The notes: generated by a model from the sequence alone, not told the origin. 64,000 nt of DNA from Thioclava nitratireducens (GCF_001940525.2 NZ_CP019437.1:966501-1030500); one strand, 5' to 3'; shown: positions 42,737-51,863, numbered from the stretch's first letter. A program made the numbers and translations.

Positions 42737-43999
42737 ATGAAACTATTGAACGTGACGGCCGGGGCGGTCATTGCCGCCACCGGGTTCTGCAGTGCTGCCT
42801 TCGCGACCACCGATCTGACGATGTGGTATCACGGCGCGGGCAACAAGGTGGAAGGCAAAATCGTCAACCAGATCATCGACGACTTCAACAGCAGCCAGTC
42901 CGACTACAAGGTGAACCTGCAGAGCTTCCCGCAAAACAGCTACAATGACTCGGTGACGGCTGCCGCGCTGGCGGGCAATCTGCCCGACATTCTCGACATG
43001 GACGGACCGATCATGCCGAACTGGGCGTGGTCAGGCTATCTCCAGCCGCTGCCGATCCCGGAGGATCATTTCAAGGACTTCCTGCCCGGCACAAAGGGCG
43101 TCTATGACGGCAAGCTCTACTCGATCGGGCTGTGGGACGCGGCGGTCGCGCTCTATGCACGCAAATCCACGATGAAAGAGCTGGGCCTGCGCCCCCCCAC
43201 GCTCGACAAGCCCTGGACCAAGGACGAGTTCATGAACGCGCTCGAGGCCGCGAAGAAGAGCGGCAAGTTCGACTACGCGATCGATCTCGGTATGTCGGAC
43301 AAGAGCGAATGGTATCCCTATGCCTTCCTTCCCTTCCTGCAGAGCTTCGGCGGCGGTCTCGTGAACCGTGAAAACTACGACACTGCCGAGGGCGTGCTCA
43401 ACGGCGACGCCGCGATCGCTTGGGGCAACTGGTGGCAATCGCTGTTCACCGACAAGCTGGCGCCGGGCACCAGTCAGGATCCGGCCGCTCATGAGACCGG
43501 CTTCATCGATGGCAAATACGCCTTCTCTTGGAATGGCAACTGGAACGCGGTCAAGACGATGGACAAGGTCGACGATGTGGAGTTTCTGCCCGCGCCGGAC
43601 TTCGGCCACGGCCCCAAGATCGGCGCCGCATCCTGGCAATTTGGCATCTCGGCCACCTCCAAGCACCCGGAGGGTGCGGCGGAGTTCATCAAATTCGCGA
43701 CGCAGGACAAGTATCTGGCGGAATTCTCGGATGCCATTGGCCTGATCCCGGCGACCAAGTCGGCGGCGGAAATGACCAAAAACTATAAGTCCGGTGGTCC
43801 GCTCGCCGTGTTCTACGGCCTGTCCGAGGCGCAAGCCGAGAAGCGCCCGGTCACGCCCGGCTATGTCGTCGAGTCAAAGGTGTTCCAGAAGGCTGCCGCG
43901 GATATCGCGGACGGGGCTGACGTGATCGATACGCTCGATTCCGCCACCGACCAGATCAACGCCGATATCAAGCGCAACGACGGCTACAAGAAGAACTGA
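42737..43999 (+). CDS. CUT1 sugar ABC substrate-binding protein
   Basis: 420 residues with a Sec signal peptide ending AAFATTD. The family 1 sugar-binding fold is shown by TMWYHGAGNKVEGKIVNQII read in parts, AAALAGNLPDILDMDGP, and YSIGLWDAAVALYARKSTM. It begins one base past the lacI stop. With the glycosidase in the operon, the ligand is probably a small oligosaccharide such as a fructoside (inference). Confidence 0.92.
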   Translation: MKLLNVTAGAVIAATGFCSAAFATTDLTMWYHGAGNKVEGKIVNQIIDDFNSSQSDYKVNLQSFPQNSYNDSVTAAALAGNLPDILDMDGPIMPNWAWSGYLQPLPIPEDHFKDFLPGTKGVYDGKLYSIGLWDAAVALYARKSTMKELGLRPPTLDKPWTKDEFMNALEAAKKSGKFDYAIDLGMSDKSEWYPYAFLPFLQSFGGGLVNRENYDTAEGVLNGDAAIAWGNWWQSLFTDKLAPGTSQDPAAHETGFIDGKYAFSWNGNWNAVKTMDKVDDVEFLPAPDFGHGPKIGAASWQFGISATSKHPEGAAEFIKFATQDKYLAEFSDAIGLIPATKSAAEMTKNYKSGGPLAVFYGLSEAQAEKRPVTPGYVVESKVFQKAAADIADGADVIDTLDSATDQINADIKRNDGYKKN

Positions 44000-44012
44000 G
44001 CCGCTGTGTCGC

Positions 44013-44037
44013 GGGGGCGCGCGACTGCCGCGCCCCC
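44013..44037 (+). terminator. Hairpin between binding-protein and permease genes
   Basis: GGGGGCGCG (44013-44021) pairs with CGCGCCCCC (44029-44037) with a seven-base loop, without a T-tract. The position right after a binding-protein gene is typical of stem-loops that stabilise its mRNA and reduce permease expression. Confidence 0.6.
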
Positions 44038-44067
44038 ACCTCCACCTTCAGATCGGGAGACCGCGCC

Positions 44068-45135
44068 ATGCGCTCGTCACTGACTTCCGCCAATCGGGCA
44101 GGATGGGCCTTTGCCCTGCCGGGCATCGTGCTGATCCTTGCCTTCATCATCACGCCGTTCTTCCTGGGCGTCGGCTTTTCGCTGACCAACCAGCGGCTGA
44201 TCTCGCCCAATGCGACACGCTTCGTCGGTCTCGAGAACTACCGACAGATGCTCGATATCGCAGTGGTCGATCTGCAGGCCAAGACCGATGCCGCCGGAAA
44301 GACCGTTAAGGATGCCGAGGGTCAGGCCGAATTCCCTCGCTTGCGCTCGATCACGCGCAATTTGGACACGCCGCAATATCACGGCATGCAGGAGTGGTTC
44401 CGCTGGGTCTCGGGCAATACGGCGCATGTAGTGATCGCGAGCGACGTCGTCTTCTGGAAGGCGCTGCTCAATACCTGCATCTTCGTGTTGGTAGTCGCAC
44501 CGGTCCAGGCCGCGATCGCACTCGGTCTCGCGCTCCTTACCAACCAGAAACTGCGCGGGATCACGATCTTCCGCACGATCTATTTCATGCCCGTCGTGGT
44601 CTCCATTGTCGTCGTCTCGCTGCTCTGGCGCTTCATCTATTCGGGGCAGAACGGGCTTTTGAACAACATGCTTTCCCTCCTGAGCTTCGGGCATTTCCAA
44701 CCCGTCGACTGGCTGGGCAATCCACATACCGCGCTTGGCGCGATCATCACCATGTCGATCTGGCAGGCGGTGGGCTTTCATATGGTGATCTGGCTCTCCG
44801 GACTGCAGACGATCCCGCCCACGCTTTACGAGGCCGCCGCGATCGAAGGGGCTTCGAAATGGCAGACCTTCCGTTATGTCACCTGGCCGGGTCTACGCCA
44901 CACCGCTGTGCTGGTGCTGATCGTCATCACCATGCAGGCCTTCGCGATCTTCGCGCAGATAGACGTCATGACGAAGGGCGGGCCGCTCGACTCCACCCAG
45001 ACGCTCGTCTTCCAGGCCGTGCAACGCGGCTACGGCATGCAGAACATCGCAGGCGGCTCGGCGATCTCGGTGATCCTGTTCCTGATCGTTCTTGTGATCT
45101 CGATGATCCAACGCTGGCTGACGAGGGAGCGCTGA
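44068..45135 (+). CDS. CUT1 sugar ABC permease (MalF/UgpA type)
   Basis: 355 residues, six or more helices and an unusually long periplasmic insertion after the first helix pair (roughly residues 55-120). The EAA loop is YEAAAIEGASKWQTFRYVTWPGL. First of the permease pair; one base separates it from the second. Confidence 0.92.
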   Translation: MRSSLTSANRAGWAFALPGIVLILAFIITPFFLGVGFSLTNQRLISPNATRFVGLENYRQMLDIAVVDLQAKTDAAGKTVKDAEGQAEFPRLRSITRNLDTPQYHGMQEWFRWVSGNTAHVVIASDVVFWKALLNTCIFVLVVAPVQAAIALGLALLTNQKLRGITIFRTIYFMPVVVSIVVVSLLWRFIYSGQNGLLNNMLSLLSFGHFQPVDWLGNPHTALGAIITMSIWQAVGFHMVIWLSGLQTIPPTLYEAAAIEGASKWQTFRYVTWPGLRHTAVLVLIVITMQAFAIFAQIDVMTKGGPLDSTQTLVFQAVQRGYGMQNIAGGSAISVILFLIVLVISMIQRWLTRER

Positions 45136-45136
45136 A

Positions 45137-46015
45137 ATGAGTGTTATTGGTTCCGACAACCGCAATCTGCGGCTGGGCGTGCGCTATCTCGTGCTGATCC
45201 TGATCGCGCTGATCTTCGTTCTGCCGCTGCTGTTCATGATGATGTCCAGCTTCAAGCCCAGCGACGAGCTGCTGCGCGACACGTCGAGCTTGCGGGCTTT
45301 CCTGCCGGTGGGCCAACTCAGCCTCGACAATTATTCCGGCGCCTTCGAGCGCGCCCCGGTGGGGCTATTCGTCTTCAACTCGATCTTCGTGACCGGGACG
45401 ACCGTGCTGCTGTCGCTGGTGATCTGTTCGCTCGCCGGGTTCTCCTTCGTCTTCCTGCAATGGCGTGGGCGCGACCTGATGCTCTCGATCATTCTCGCCA
45501 CCTTCATCGTGCCTTTCGAGACCATCGCGATCCCGCTTCTGCTGGAAGTGTCGAAACTGCCCTGGCTGGGGCTGGACGGGCTCAGCTGGGGCTGGCTCGA
45601 CAGCTACCGCGTGCAGATCATCCCATGGATCGCGGACGGGCTGACGATCTTCCTCTTCGTGCAGTATTTCAAAGGTCTGCCCGGAGAGTTGATCGAAGCG
45701 GCCCGCGTCGAGGGCGCGAGCTGGTTCCAGATCTATCGCCGCGTGGTGATCCCGCTCTCGGGGCCTGTCATCGCGACCGCCGCGATCCTGAAATTCCTGA
45801 TCATGTATAACCAGTATCTCTGGCCGCTGATCGTGGTCCAGCAGGAGCAGTATCGCCCGGTGATGGTCGGCCTGCAGTATTTCTTCCAACTCAACCCCGC
45901 CTGGGGAGAGATCATGGCTTACCTGACGCTGATCACGGTGCCGGTTCTCGCCTTCTATCTCGTGCTTCAAAAGGCGTTCATCGCCTCTATCGCCTCCACC
46001 GGCGTGAAAGGATAA
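45137..46015 (+). CDS. CUT1 sugar ABC permease (MalG/UgpE type)
   Basis: 292 residues, six helices. The EAA loop is IEAARVEGASWFQIYRRVVIPL, and the C-terminus QKAFIASIASTGVKG is typical of MalG-type permeases. Partner of the preceding gene. Confidence 0.93.
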   Translation: MSVIGSDNRNLRLGVRYLVLILIALIFVLPLLFMMMSSFKPSDELLRDTSSLRAFLPVGQLSLDNYSGAFERAPVGLFVFNSIFVTGTTVLLSLVICSLAGFSFVFLQWRGRDLMLSIILATFIVPFETIAIPLLLEVSKLPWLGLDGLSWGWLDSYRVQIIPWIADGLTIFLFVQYFKGLPGELIEAARVEGASWFQIYRRVVIPLSGPVIATAAILKFLIMYNQYLWPLIVVQQEQYRPVMVGLQYFFQLNPAWGEIMAYLTLITVPVLAFYLVLQKAFIASIASTGVKG

Positions 46016-46021
46016 TCCGAC

Positions 46022-47014
46022 ATGGTTCTCGCACTCGACAAGCAATGGGTCTGGGACAGCTGGTATGCCCATGACGGCGAACGCTGGCATGCCTGGTTTC
46101 TCAAGGCCGACAAGTCGCTCGGCGATCCGGAACTGCGCCATTTCAATGTCAGCCAGGGCCACGCGATTTCCGAAGACCTGATAAGCTGGCAGCATCTGGG
46201 AACGTCGCTCGCGCCCGCACCGGCCCCGGCCTGGGACGATCTGGTCACCTGGACCGGGTCGGTGGTTCGCGACAGTGACGGGCTGTGGCACCTGTTCTAC
46301 ACGGGCGGTCGGCAGTTCGAAAAAGGGCTCTATCAGCGCATCGGTCATGCGACCTCGCACGATATGCACAACTGGGACCGCGTGGGTGACGGGCTCTGCC
46401 TCGACCTGACCGGCCCCAACGCCGCGCGTTACGAGGCCGAACACATGGTCGGTCACTGGCACGACCGGGCGATGCGCGATCCTTGGGTAATGCGCGATCC
46501 CACAGGCGACGGCTGGCTGATGTATTTCACCGCCCGCGCCCCCGGGATCGAAGAGGCGAATGCGGCGGGGGCCATCGGTTTTGCGACCTCGCCCGACCTG
46601 ATCCACTGGGACCTGCAGCCGCCGGTCTTCGTGGGTGGATTCGGCCAGCTGGAAGTGCCACAGGTCTTCGAGGTGAACGGGCGCTGGTATTGCCTGTTCT
46701 GCACGGCTGCGCAGCATTGGAGTCGGGCACGCATCGCTGATACGGGCATGACCCCGGTGACCGGCAACCACTACCTGATTGCAGACGACCCGCGTGGGCC
46801 GTGGCGGATCGCGCCGGGCTTTCTCGATGGCGCGAACCCGTGCCGACGTTATGCCGCACGCATCCTCAAGACCGCTGAGGGTCTGGTGATCATGGGGTTC
46901 GACGACAACGGTCGCGACCATTTCGTCGGCCAGATCCGGGATCCGGAACCCGTTCTCGTGGACGCGGAGGGTTATCTGCACATCGATGCGGATGCCGAGC
47001 AGGGAGGGAAGTGA
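46022..47014 (+). CDS. Short GH32/GH68-like (clan GH-J) glycoside hydrolase
   Basis: 330 residues, no signal peptide, so cytoplasmic. The beta-fructosidase triad can be mapped: nucleophile D12 in WVWDSWY, the RDP motif at 152-154 (AMRDPWVMRD), and acid/base E211 in QLEVPQVFEV. It lacks the C-terminal beta-sandwich of GH32 and the extended loops of GH68, leaving a single five-bladed propeller. In a LacI-controlled CUT1 operon it would cleave the imported saccharide, plausibly a fructoside. GH43 or GH130-like propellers are alternatives, but the RDP motif argues for clan J. Confidence 0.72.
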   Translation: MVLALDKQWVWDSWYAHDGERWHAWFLKADKSLGDPELRHFNVSQGHAISEDLISWQHLGTSLAPAPAPAWDDLVTWTGSVVRDSDGLWHLFYTGGRQFEKGLYQRIGHATSHDMHNWDRVGDGLCLDLTGPNAARYEAEHMVGHWHDRAMRDPWVMRDPTGDGWLMYFTARAPGIEEANAAGAIGFATSPDLIHWDLQPPVFVGGFGQLEVPQVFEVNGRWYCLFCTAAQHWSRARIADTGMTPVTGNHYLIADDPRGPWRIAPGFLDGANPCRRYAARILKTAEGLVIMGFDDNGRDHFVGQIRDPEPVLVDAEGYLHIDADAEQGGK

Positions 47015-47015
47015 C

Positions 47016-48086
47016 ATGGCAGACATCAAGCTGCGCGGCCTGCGCAAGAGCTATGGCGCCCATGAGGTCATCCGCGGCGTCGATATCGATATCGCCGATG
47101 GCGAGTTCTGCGTCTTCGTCGGGCCCTCGGGCTGTGGGAAATCCACGCTGCTGCGGATGATTGCAGGGCTCGAGGACATCTCGGGTGGCACGCTGGAGAT
47201 CGGTGGCAAGCGCGTCAACGATGTGCAGCCCCGCGAACGTGGCGTAGCTATGGTGTTCCAGAGCTACGCGATCTTCCCGCATATGAGCGTGCGCGACAAC
47301 ATGGCCTTCGGCCTCACCATCTCGGGCGCGTCGAAAGCCGAGAAAGCGGAGAAAGTGCAGCGCGCCGCCGAAATCCTGCAGATGGAGCATCTGCTGGACC
47401 GTCGCCCCAGCCAGCTCTCGGGCGGCCAGCGCCAGCGTGTCGCGATCGGGCGCGCGATCACTCGGAACCCCTCGGTCTTCCTCTTCGACGAACCGCTCTC
47501 GAACCTCGACGCGGCGCTCCGGATGGACATGCGCATGGAGATCGGCAAGCTGCACAAGCAGCTCGGCGCGACGATGATCTACGTCACTCACGATCAGGTC
47601 GAGGCGATGACGCTGGCCGACAAGATCGTGGTGCTGCGCGACGGGCTGGTGATGCAGGCGGGCTCGCCGATGGAGCTCTATCACAACCCGGCCAACCGCT
47701 TCGTCGCAGGTTTCCTCGGTGCGCCGTCGATGAATTTCCTCGAGGTCGAAGTCGTGGAGGCCGACAGCGAAAACGCCAAGGTCGCGCGGCACTCCATGGA
47801 CCCGATCGTCGTGCCCGTCCGCGGTCGCACCTTCGCCCCCGGCGACACGGCCCTGCTGGGCCTACGACCGCAATACGTCACCGCCTGCGCCCCTGATCAG
47901 GGCATCCTGCACGGTCAGGTTTCTCTGGTCGAACGGCTGGGAAGTGAAACGGTCGTCGATTTGTCGATGCAGGACGGCAAGAGCCTGATCGCTGCCTTCA
48001 GTGAGGACAAGCAATTCGAACGGGGCGAGCGGATCGATCTGGCTTTCGACCCCACCCAGGCGCATCTGTTCCACCCTGACGAATAA
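47016..48086 (+). CDS. CUT1 sugar ABC ATP-binding protein (UgpC/MalK type)
   Basis: 356 residues from ATG 47016, with AGGGAGGG ahead. Walker A GPSGCGKSTLL, signature LSGGQRQRVAIGRA, Walker B VFLFDEPLSNLDAAL, H-loop YVTHDQVEAM, then a TOBE domain. The long upstream frame runs into the glycosidase gene and is rejected. Last gene of the LacI operon. Confidence 0.94.
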   Translation: MADIKLRGLRKSYGAHEVIRGVDIDIADGEFCVFVGPSGCGKSTLLRMIAGLEDISGGTLEIGGKRVNDVQPRERGVAMVFQSYAIFPHMSVRDNMAFGLTISGASKAEKAEKVQRAAEILQMEHLLDRRPSQLSGGQRQRVAIGRAITRNPSVFLFDEPLSNLDAALRMDMRMEIGKLHKQLGATMIYVTHDQVEAMTLADKIVVLRDGLVMQAGSPMELYHNPANRFVAGFLGAPSMNFLEVEVVEADSENAKVARHSMDPIVVPVRGRTFAPGDTALLGLRPQYVTACAPDQGILHGQVSLVERLGSETVVDLSMQDGKSLIAAFSEDKQFERGERIDLAFDPTQAHLFHPDE

Positions 48087-48326
48087 AGGGCGTAGTAGTG
48101 CGCGGGTCTCGACCGATATGACCGTTTCGGTGCATGCGGCATCGATAAGAGCGCACGCTTTAGCGCGATCAAGAGGACTCGGTCGCGGAGTGCCTCTGCT
48201 CGCGACGGTCAAGCTTTCCAACTTGGTCGACTGCTTGATCTCCGGTTCGACGAACCGGGCAAGGTTCTCCAGTGATTGTTGCCTGCCGAGGTAGCAAGCC
48301 TCGACCGGGATGGCGTCTGGCACCCC
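48087..48326. other. Gene-free stretch downstream of the sugar operon
   Basis: No gene recognised. Minus-strand frames across it only overlap the 3' end of the ATPase gene antisense. It continues into the broken PACE copy. Confidence 0.4.
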
Positions 48327-48441
48327 GGCCCATATTTCCCATTGGGTGGCCGAACATCCGCGCGAAGATCGGCGTCACAGTGAGGATGCCGATGATTTCG
48401 AAACACACGGCTCGGCGAATACGATCTGTGGTGCAGCGCAT
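48327..48441 (-). pseudogene. Truncated second copy of the PACE efflux gene
   Basis: Thirty-eight codons from ATG 48441 (MRCTTDRIRRAVCFEIIGIL, then TVTPIFARMFGHPMGNMG) closely match the first 38 residues of the intact PACE gene at 48910, after which similarity stops. It lies in the same orientation 41 bases beyond the intact gene. This is the remnant of a tandem duplication or of a second BTP-domain gene. Confidence 0.75.
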
Positions 48442-48481
48442 GGGAAGGCTGCAGTCCCTCCCGCGGCTTTGTCTTCCATCG

Positions 48482-48910
48482 TCACGCGATCCGTTCGCGT
48501 CCTTGCGGCGGAAAGATCGTATCGTATCCCCAAGTGAAGACGAAGGCGTAGCCGAGATAGAAGCCTGCAAAAGACGCTTCCATCATGAGAATGGTCAGCA
48601 GGGAGGTCTCGAGCCACCATGCGAATATCGGAAGAAGCAGCGCGAGCAGCGTCGCCTCGAAAAGCACCGCGTGAACGATCCGGAGCGGTATCGTCTTGCG
48701 GACATCGCCGCGACGCCAGAGCAGGATGTGATCGAAAGCCAGGTTGAAAAGGTAGTTCCAGGCGGTGGCCGCGGTCGCCCCTAGAACGACCAGCACGCCC
48801 ATATCTCCCATGGGGTGATCGAAGACCCAGGCGAAGAGCGGCGTCACGATGAGGATCCCGATGATTTCGAAACTCACGGCCTGGCGGATACGGTCTGGGG
48901 TGCTGCGCAT
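48482..48910 (-). CDS. PACE-family (bacterial transmembrane pair) multidrug efflux protein
   Basis: 142 residues with four hydrophobic helices arranged as two tandem BTP repeats. Each repeat has the arginine/phenylalanine-glutamate motif (RQAVSFEIIGILIVTP; RIVHAVLFEATLLALLLP) and an alanine-rich second helix (TAWNYLFNLAFDH; FAGFYLGYAFVFTWGYD). The family (AceI) exports chlorhexidine and other biocides and short diamines. Length is normal. A truncated homologue follows it. Confidence 0.9.
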   Translation of the reverse strand: MRSTPDRIRQAVSFEIIGILIVTPLFAWVFDHPMGDMGVLVVLGATAATAWNYLFNLAFDHILLWRRGDVRKTIPLRIVHAVLFEATLLALLLPIFAWWLETSLLTILMMEASFAGFYLGYAFVFTWGYDTIFPPQGRERIA

Positions 48911-49254
48911 GAAAAGTCTTCGTTAGGTCAGGCGGTCAAGCGTGCAGACCGTGTGCTCGGGCAGGGGGCGGGTTTCCCTATGGTGGGTCCCGCGTGCTGG
49001 CTTTTCAAGCCGGACCCGACGCTGGTCGCGCCGGCCCGCAATTCAGCCGTTCAAGAAAGCGAGCAATGGTCTGTCTTATAGCTAGCTTTTCGCCTCAGAA
49101 TTTGGCGTCAGTTCTCGCAGATGCGTTCCTGCTCGTTTTCTGGTCTGCCGAGCATCCTCTCAAATACCAGCTTTCAAATAGGGTGACATGCTCCCCTGAA
49201 ACGTCCTCGTTTTGAGACGAGCCTGTTTCCCTAACGAGGAGAGGCGAGCTGGGC
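48911..49254. other. Gene-free stretch
   Basis: No convincing ORF. Near 49187-49225 the string TGACATGCTCCCCTGAAACG and the following bases look like insertion-sequence flanking DNA, but no matching partner end or transposase is present in the window. Confidence 0.35.
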
Positions 49255-49584
49255 TTACGGCTGCTTCATTGACGCAATGACACGCGTTTGCAATTCTGAG
49301 GGCAGGGTGTCTATCGCGCGTGCAATGGCAACGAGGTCCTGTCGTGCGGCATGCAGCTGGTCAAGGAGCGACATCACGATCGCCAACGCCGTTTCGTCGA
49401 GGTCAAGATCATGGGAAAGATCGCACAGTAACTCCAACCGCGCGATGTCGACGCGGCGAAAAATAAAACCAGTTTCGCCCTTTGCCGGCCGAACGAGTTC
49501 GCCTTCGATAAAGTTCAAAAGCTGACTTCTTGTGAGCCGGGTGACGTTGGAAATCACGTCCTCTTCGGAAAACCTGTCCGTCAT
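49255..49584 (-). CDS. cbpM: CbpM-type chaperone modulator
   Basis: 109 residues, MerR-like helical fold with SEEDVISNVTRLTRSQLLNFIE at the N-terminus and IARLELLCDLSHDLDLDETAL in the middle. CbpM inhibits the co-chaperone CbpA. The start overlaps the cbpA stop by 4 bases, the usual cbpA-cbpM arrangement. Confidence 0.88.
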   Translation of the reverse strand: MTDRFSEEDVISNVTRLTRSQLLNFIEGELVRPAKGETGFIFRRVDIARLELLCDLSHDLDLDETALAIVMSLLDQLHAARQDLVAIARAIDTLPSELQTRVIASMKQP

Positions 49585-50525
49585 GCGCTGGCCCTCTTCA
49601 TCAAATCAACACGCGGATCGAAGCGATGTGTCTTGCGCCACTCGGTGAGGAAATTGCGCAGATTCTCGTCAATGCTGGGTGGTGTCACGATCTTCAGCTC
49701 AACCCGCTGATCACCCTTGGTTTTGCGCTTCGCGTTGGCGATGCCACGTCCACGCAAACGTAAGACCTGGCCCGAATTCGCGCCTGCTGGGATCGTGAGC
49801 CCGACGGGGCCGTCAATGGTCGGCGTGGTGACTTTGCCGCCGAGAACGGCCTCTTCGATGGTGATGGGGAGCGTTACCAGGATATCATCGCCGTCTCGGT
49901 CGAACACCGGATGAGACCCCACCAGGACGGTGATCAACGCATCCCCCGCAGGAGCACCGCCATAGCCAGGCGCCCCCTTGCCGCGCAACCGAAGTGTCTG
50001 GCCGTCTTCAGTGCCCCGTGGGATCTTGACTGTCAGGCTTTGTCCATCGGGCAGCGTGATGTGGGTTTCCGCTCCGCGCGCAGCATCCAGAAACGGCACG
50101 TTGAGCGAATAGCGCGCGTCGGCGCCGCGCGCGGAAAAACCACGGTCGCCGAAGTCGCCAGCGCCAGACCGTCTGCGATTGCGCAATATGTCAGCGAAGA
50201 TATCTGCCGGATCGACATCCGGTCCAAACCCGCGCTGTCGATGATAGCCGTTGTCGGATGAGCCCGAGAAATCACGGTAATACTGGCGCTGCGGACGTTC
50301 TGCACCGAGGCCATCGATTTCTCCGGCGTCATAGCGCGCACGGGTTTCGGGATCTTTCAGGATGTCGTAAGCGGCTGATATCGCCTTGAACCGCGCTTCG
50401 GCGCCTGCGTCATCCGGGTGCAAATCAGGATGGCTTGTCCGCACAAGTTTGCGATACGCCTTCTTGATTTCGTCAGCTGTGGCGGCCTTGGTCAGGCCAA
50501 GGACTTTGTATGGATCATCGGGCAT
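49581..50525 (-). CDS. cbpA: DnaJ-class co-chaperone CbpA
   Basis: 314 residues from ATG 50525 with AGGA eight bases ahead. The J-domain carries the HPD motif in RTSHPDLHPDD. A Gly/Phe-rich linker follows, then two DnaJ C-terminal beta domains (LPDGQSLTVKIPRGTEDGQ and VGLTIPAGANSGQVLRLRG), with no zinc finger, which is class B. It stimulates DnaK and can bind DNA. A longer frame upstream lacks family resemblance. Confidence 0.93.
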   Translation of the reverse strand: MPDDPYKVLGLTKAATADEIKKAYRKLVRTSHPDLHPDDAGAEARFKAISAAYDILKDPETRARYDAGEIDGLGAERPQRQYYRDFSGSSDNGYHRQRGFGPDVDPADIFADILRNRRRSGAGDFGDRGFSARGADARYSLNVPFLDAARGAETHITLPDGQSLTVKIPRGTEDGQTLRLRGKGAPGYGGAPAGDALITVLVGSHPVFDRDGDDILVTLPITIEEAVLGGKVTTPTIDGPVGLTIPAGANSGQVLRLRGRGIANAKRKTKGDQRVELKIVTPPSIDENLRNFLTEWRKTHRFDPRVDLMKRASA

Positions 50526-50855
50526 CCAGGTTTCCTGTTCGGCGAGCGATGCATCGTAAGTACAGAGCGCGTGCGGAAATGGGTTCACTTGTCGTTGGAT
50601 GCCACGAGAAGAGGTCTTAGGTCCGTGATCCACGTCAATGTGGAAATGCCGTGTGCTGAGCGATGTGGGGTCAAACGGCGGCGAACCCACGGCAAACGCG
50701 GCGAGCGAGGAGGCTGCCACCCATGAGGGAGTATTGACCCAAAGCCGGGATCTAGACGTCTCAGTAAGCATTCAGGAAAGTGGATCGCGCTGAACGCCGA
50801 CTGATCAGCCCCGTCTCTCGGGGAGCGGGGAAATCAGTTAACTCGGCGCAGCCGT
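50526..50855. other. Gene-free promoter-side stretch upstream of cbpA
   Basis: No gene recognised; the cbpA-frame extension through it has unlikely composition. It presumably contains the cbpA promoter. Confidence 0.35.
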
Positions 50856-51008
50856 TTATTTCGTCACAGCCTGTTTTGCGCCGGCTTTGACAGGGGTCGG
50901 ATTTGTCGGCGCACGACGAAAACCGACGCCTTTCCGGAAGCCTTTCTTGGCGGGCTGGCTCAGGAAATCCTTGAGGTCGAGTTGTTTCTTTTGAGGGGAA
51001 TAGCCCAT
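50856..51008 (-). CDS. Small basic protein (50 residues), unknown function
   Basis: Begins MGYSPQKKQLDLKDFLSQ at ATG 51008, with GGAG about eight bases ahead, and ends KAGAKQAVTK. It is rich in lysine and arginine with a central KKGFRKGVGFRR, suggesting nucleic-acid or ribosome contact. Lies between cbpA and a cold-shock gene, all on the minus strand, but separated by more than 300 bases from cbpA. No family recognised. Too short to be certain. Confidence 0.55.
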   Translation of the reverse strand: MGYSPQKKQLDLKDFLSQPAKKGFRKGVGFRRAPTNPTPVKAGAKQAVTK

Positions 51009-51149
51009 GATCTTTCTCCACGTAGACAGGTGAATTTTGAACCCGCCCGCACATCCTGATCCGCAATGCCGGATGGGTGGTTCTACAGATGTTTCGAACC
51101 TGGACTGCGCAAAGGTGTTCGAGCAGAGAAGACTCTCGCCACACGGGCG

Positions 51150-51183
51150 CGTTCGCGGACCGGAAGACACCGGTCCGCGAACG
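51150..51183 (-). terminator. Hairpin after the cold-shock gene
   Basis: A 12-base perfect stem, 51150-51161 with 51172-51183, seven bases past the cspA-like stop on the minus strand. The T-rich GTTTTAT flank lies on the side that would serve plus-strand transcripts, so direction is ambiguous. Confidence 0.55.
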
Positions 51184-51189
51184 GTTTTA

Positions 51190-51396
51190 TCAGGCGAGTT
51201 CGAGATCCTTGGCGGATTCCCGACCATCGCGGCCGGTTTCGATCTCGAAGGTCACTTTCTGACCGTCGTCGATCTGGGAAAGGCCCGCCCGTTCGAGCGC
51301 GCTGATGTGCAGGAATACGTCCTTGCGACCGTTCTCGGGTTGGATAAAGCCGAAGCCTTTGCCGGGGTTGAACCATTTCACGGTGCCATTGGCCAT
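51190..51396 (-). CDS. Cold-shock protein, CspA family
   Basis: 68 residues, beginning MANGTVKWFNPGKGFGFIQP. RNP1 (KGFGFI) and RNP2 (DVFLHI) are both intact. Single-stranded nucleic-acid chaperone. ATG 51396 follows GGAG by about nine bases; the longer frame is rejected. A close paralogue lies at 52848 on the other strand. Confidence 0.95.
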   Translation of the reverse strand: MANGTVKWFNPGKGFGFIQPENGRKDVFLHISALERAGLSQIDDGQKVTFEIETGRDGRESAKDLELA

Positions 51397-51863
51397 CGTG
51401 TTGTCTCCTCGTTTGGAAATCTGCCCGCAGGATGCGGCAGGTCGGCCGGTCAGATCGAAAAGCAAACTGAGGCCGATGAAGGAGACAGGGTGCGGTCGGA
51501 ATAACGAAGCTCCCTATAGATGGGGCGGGCGGGTGGCGATACAAGGTGCAACCGAGAAATGAAATGAGAAATGCGTCTCTCAACCCAGATGCGCATTCGG
51601 GGGGGAGGGCGGGCGGCCTTGCTCGAAATCGAGAAACGCCTCGACCTGCGCGCTTACTTCGGCGGCGGGAGGCCCGCACGGTATCACCAGGAAGTAGGCG
51701 CCCGTGCCCTTGCTCCAGACTTTGTCCCCAGTATCCACGATCGGCAGGGTCAGCTTGCGGTGAAGGGAATAGGCCGTCGAAAAGTTTCGATCGCAGAGTC
51801 TGCAGCCTTGGCGCTTAGCGCGGCGGGCCCCGTTACGGACGGGGTGCCGCAGGGGCGAACCGG
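51397..51863. other. Mostly gene-free; unassigned minus-strand reading frame
   Basis: A minus-strand frame ending at TGA 51580 and open back to about 51870 reads plausibly in its last 50 codons (VDTGDKVWSKGTGAYFLVIP, then EVSAQVEAFLDFEQ), with G/C-rich third positions. It has no clear start or ribosome site and matches no family I know. Listed as unresolved, not as a gene. Confidence 0.3.

Noticed and set aside
49187..49240. Possible insertion-sequence end
   Set aside because: The string resembles DNA I associate with IS flanks, but no transposase, partner terminal repeat or target duplication is present, so I do not call an element.
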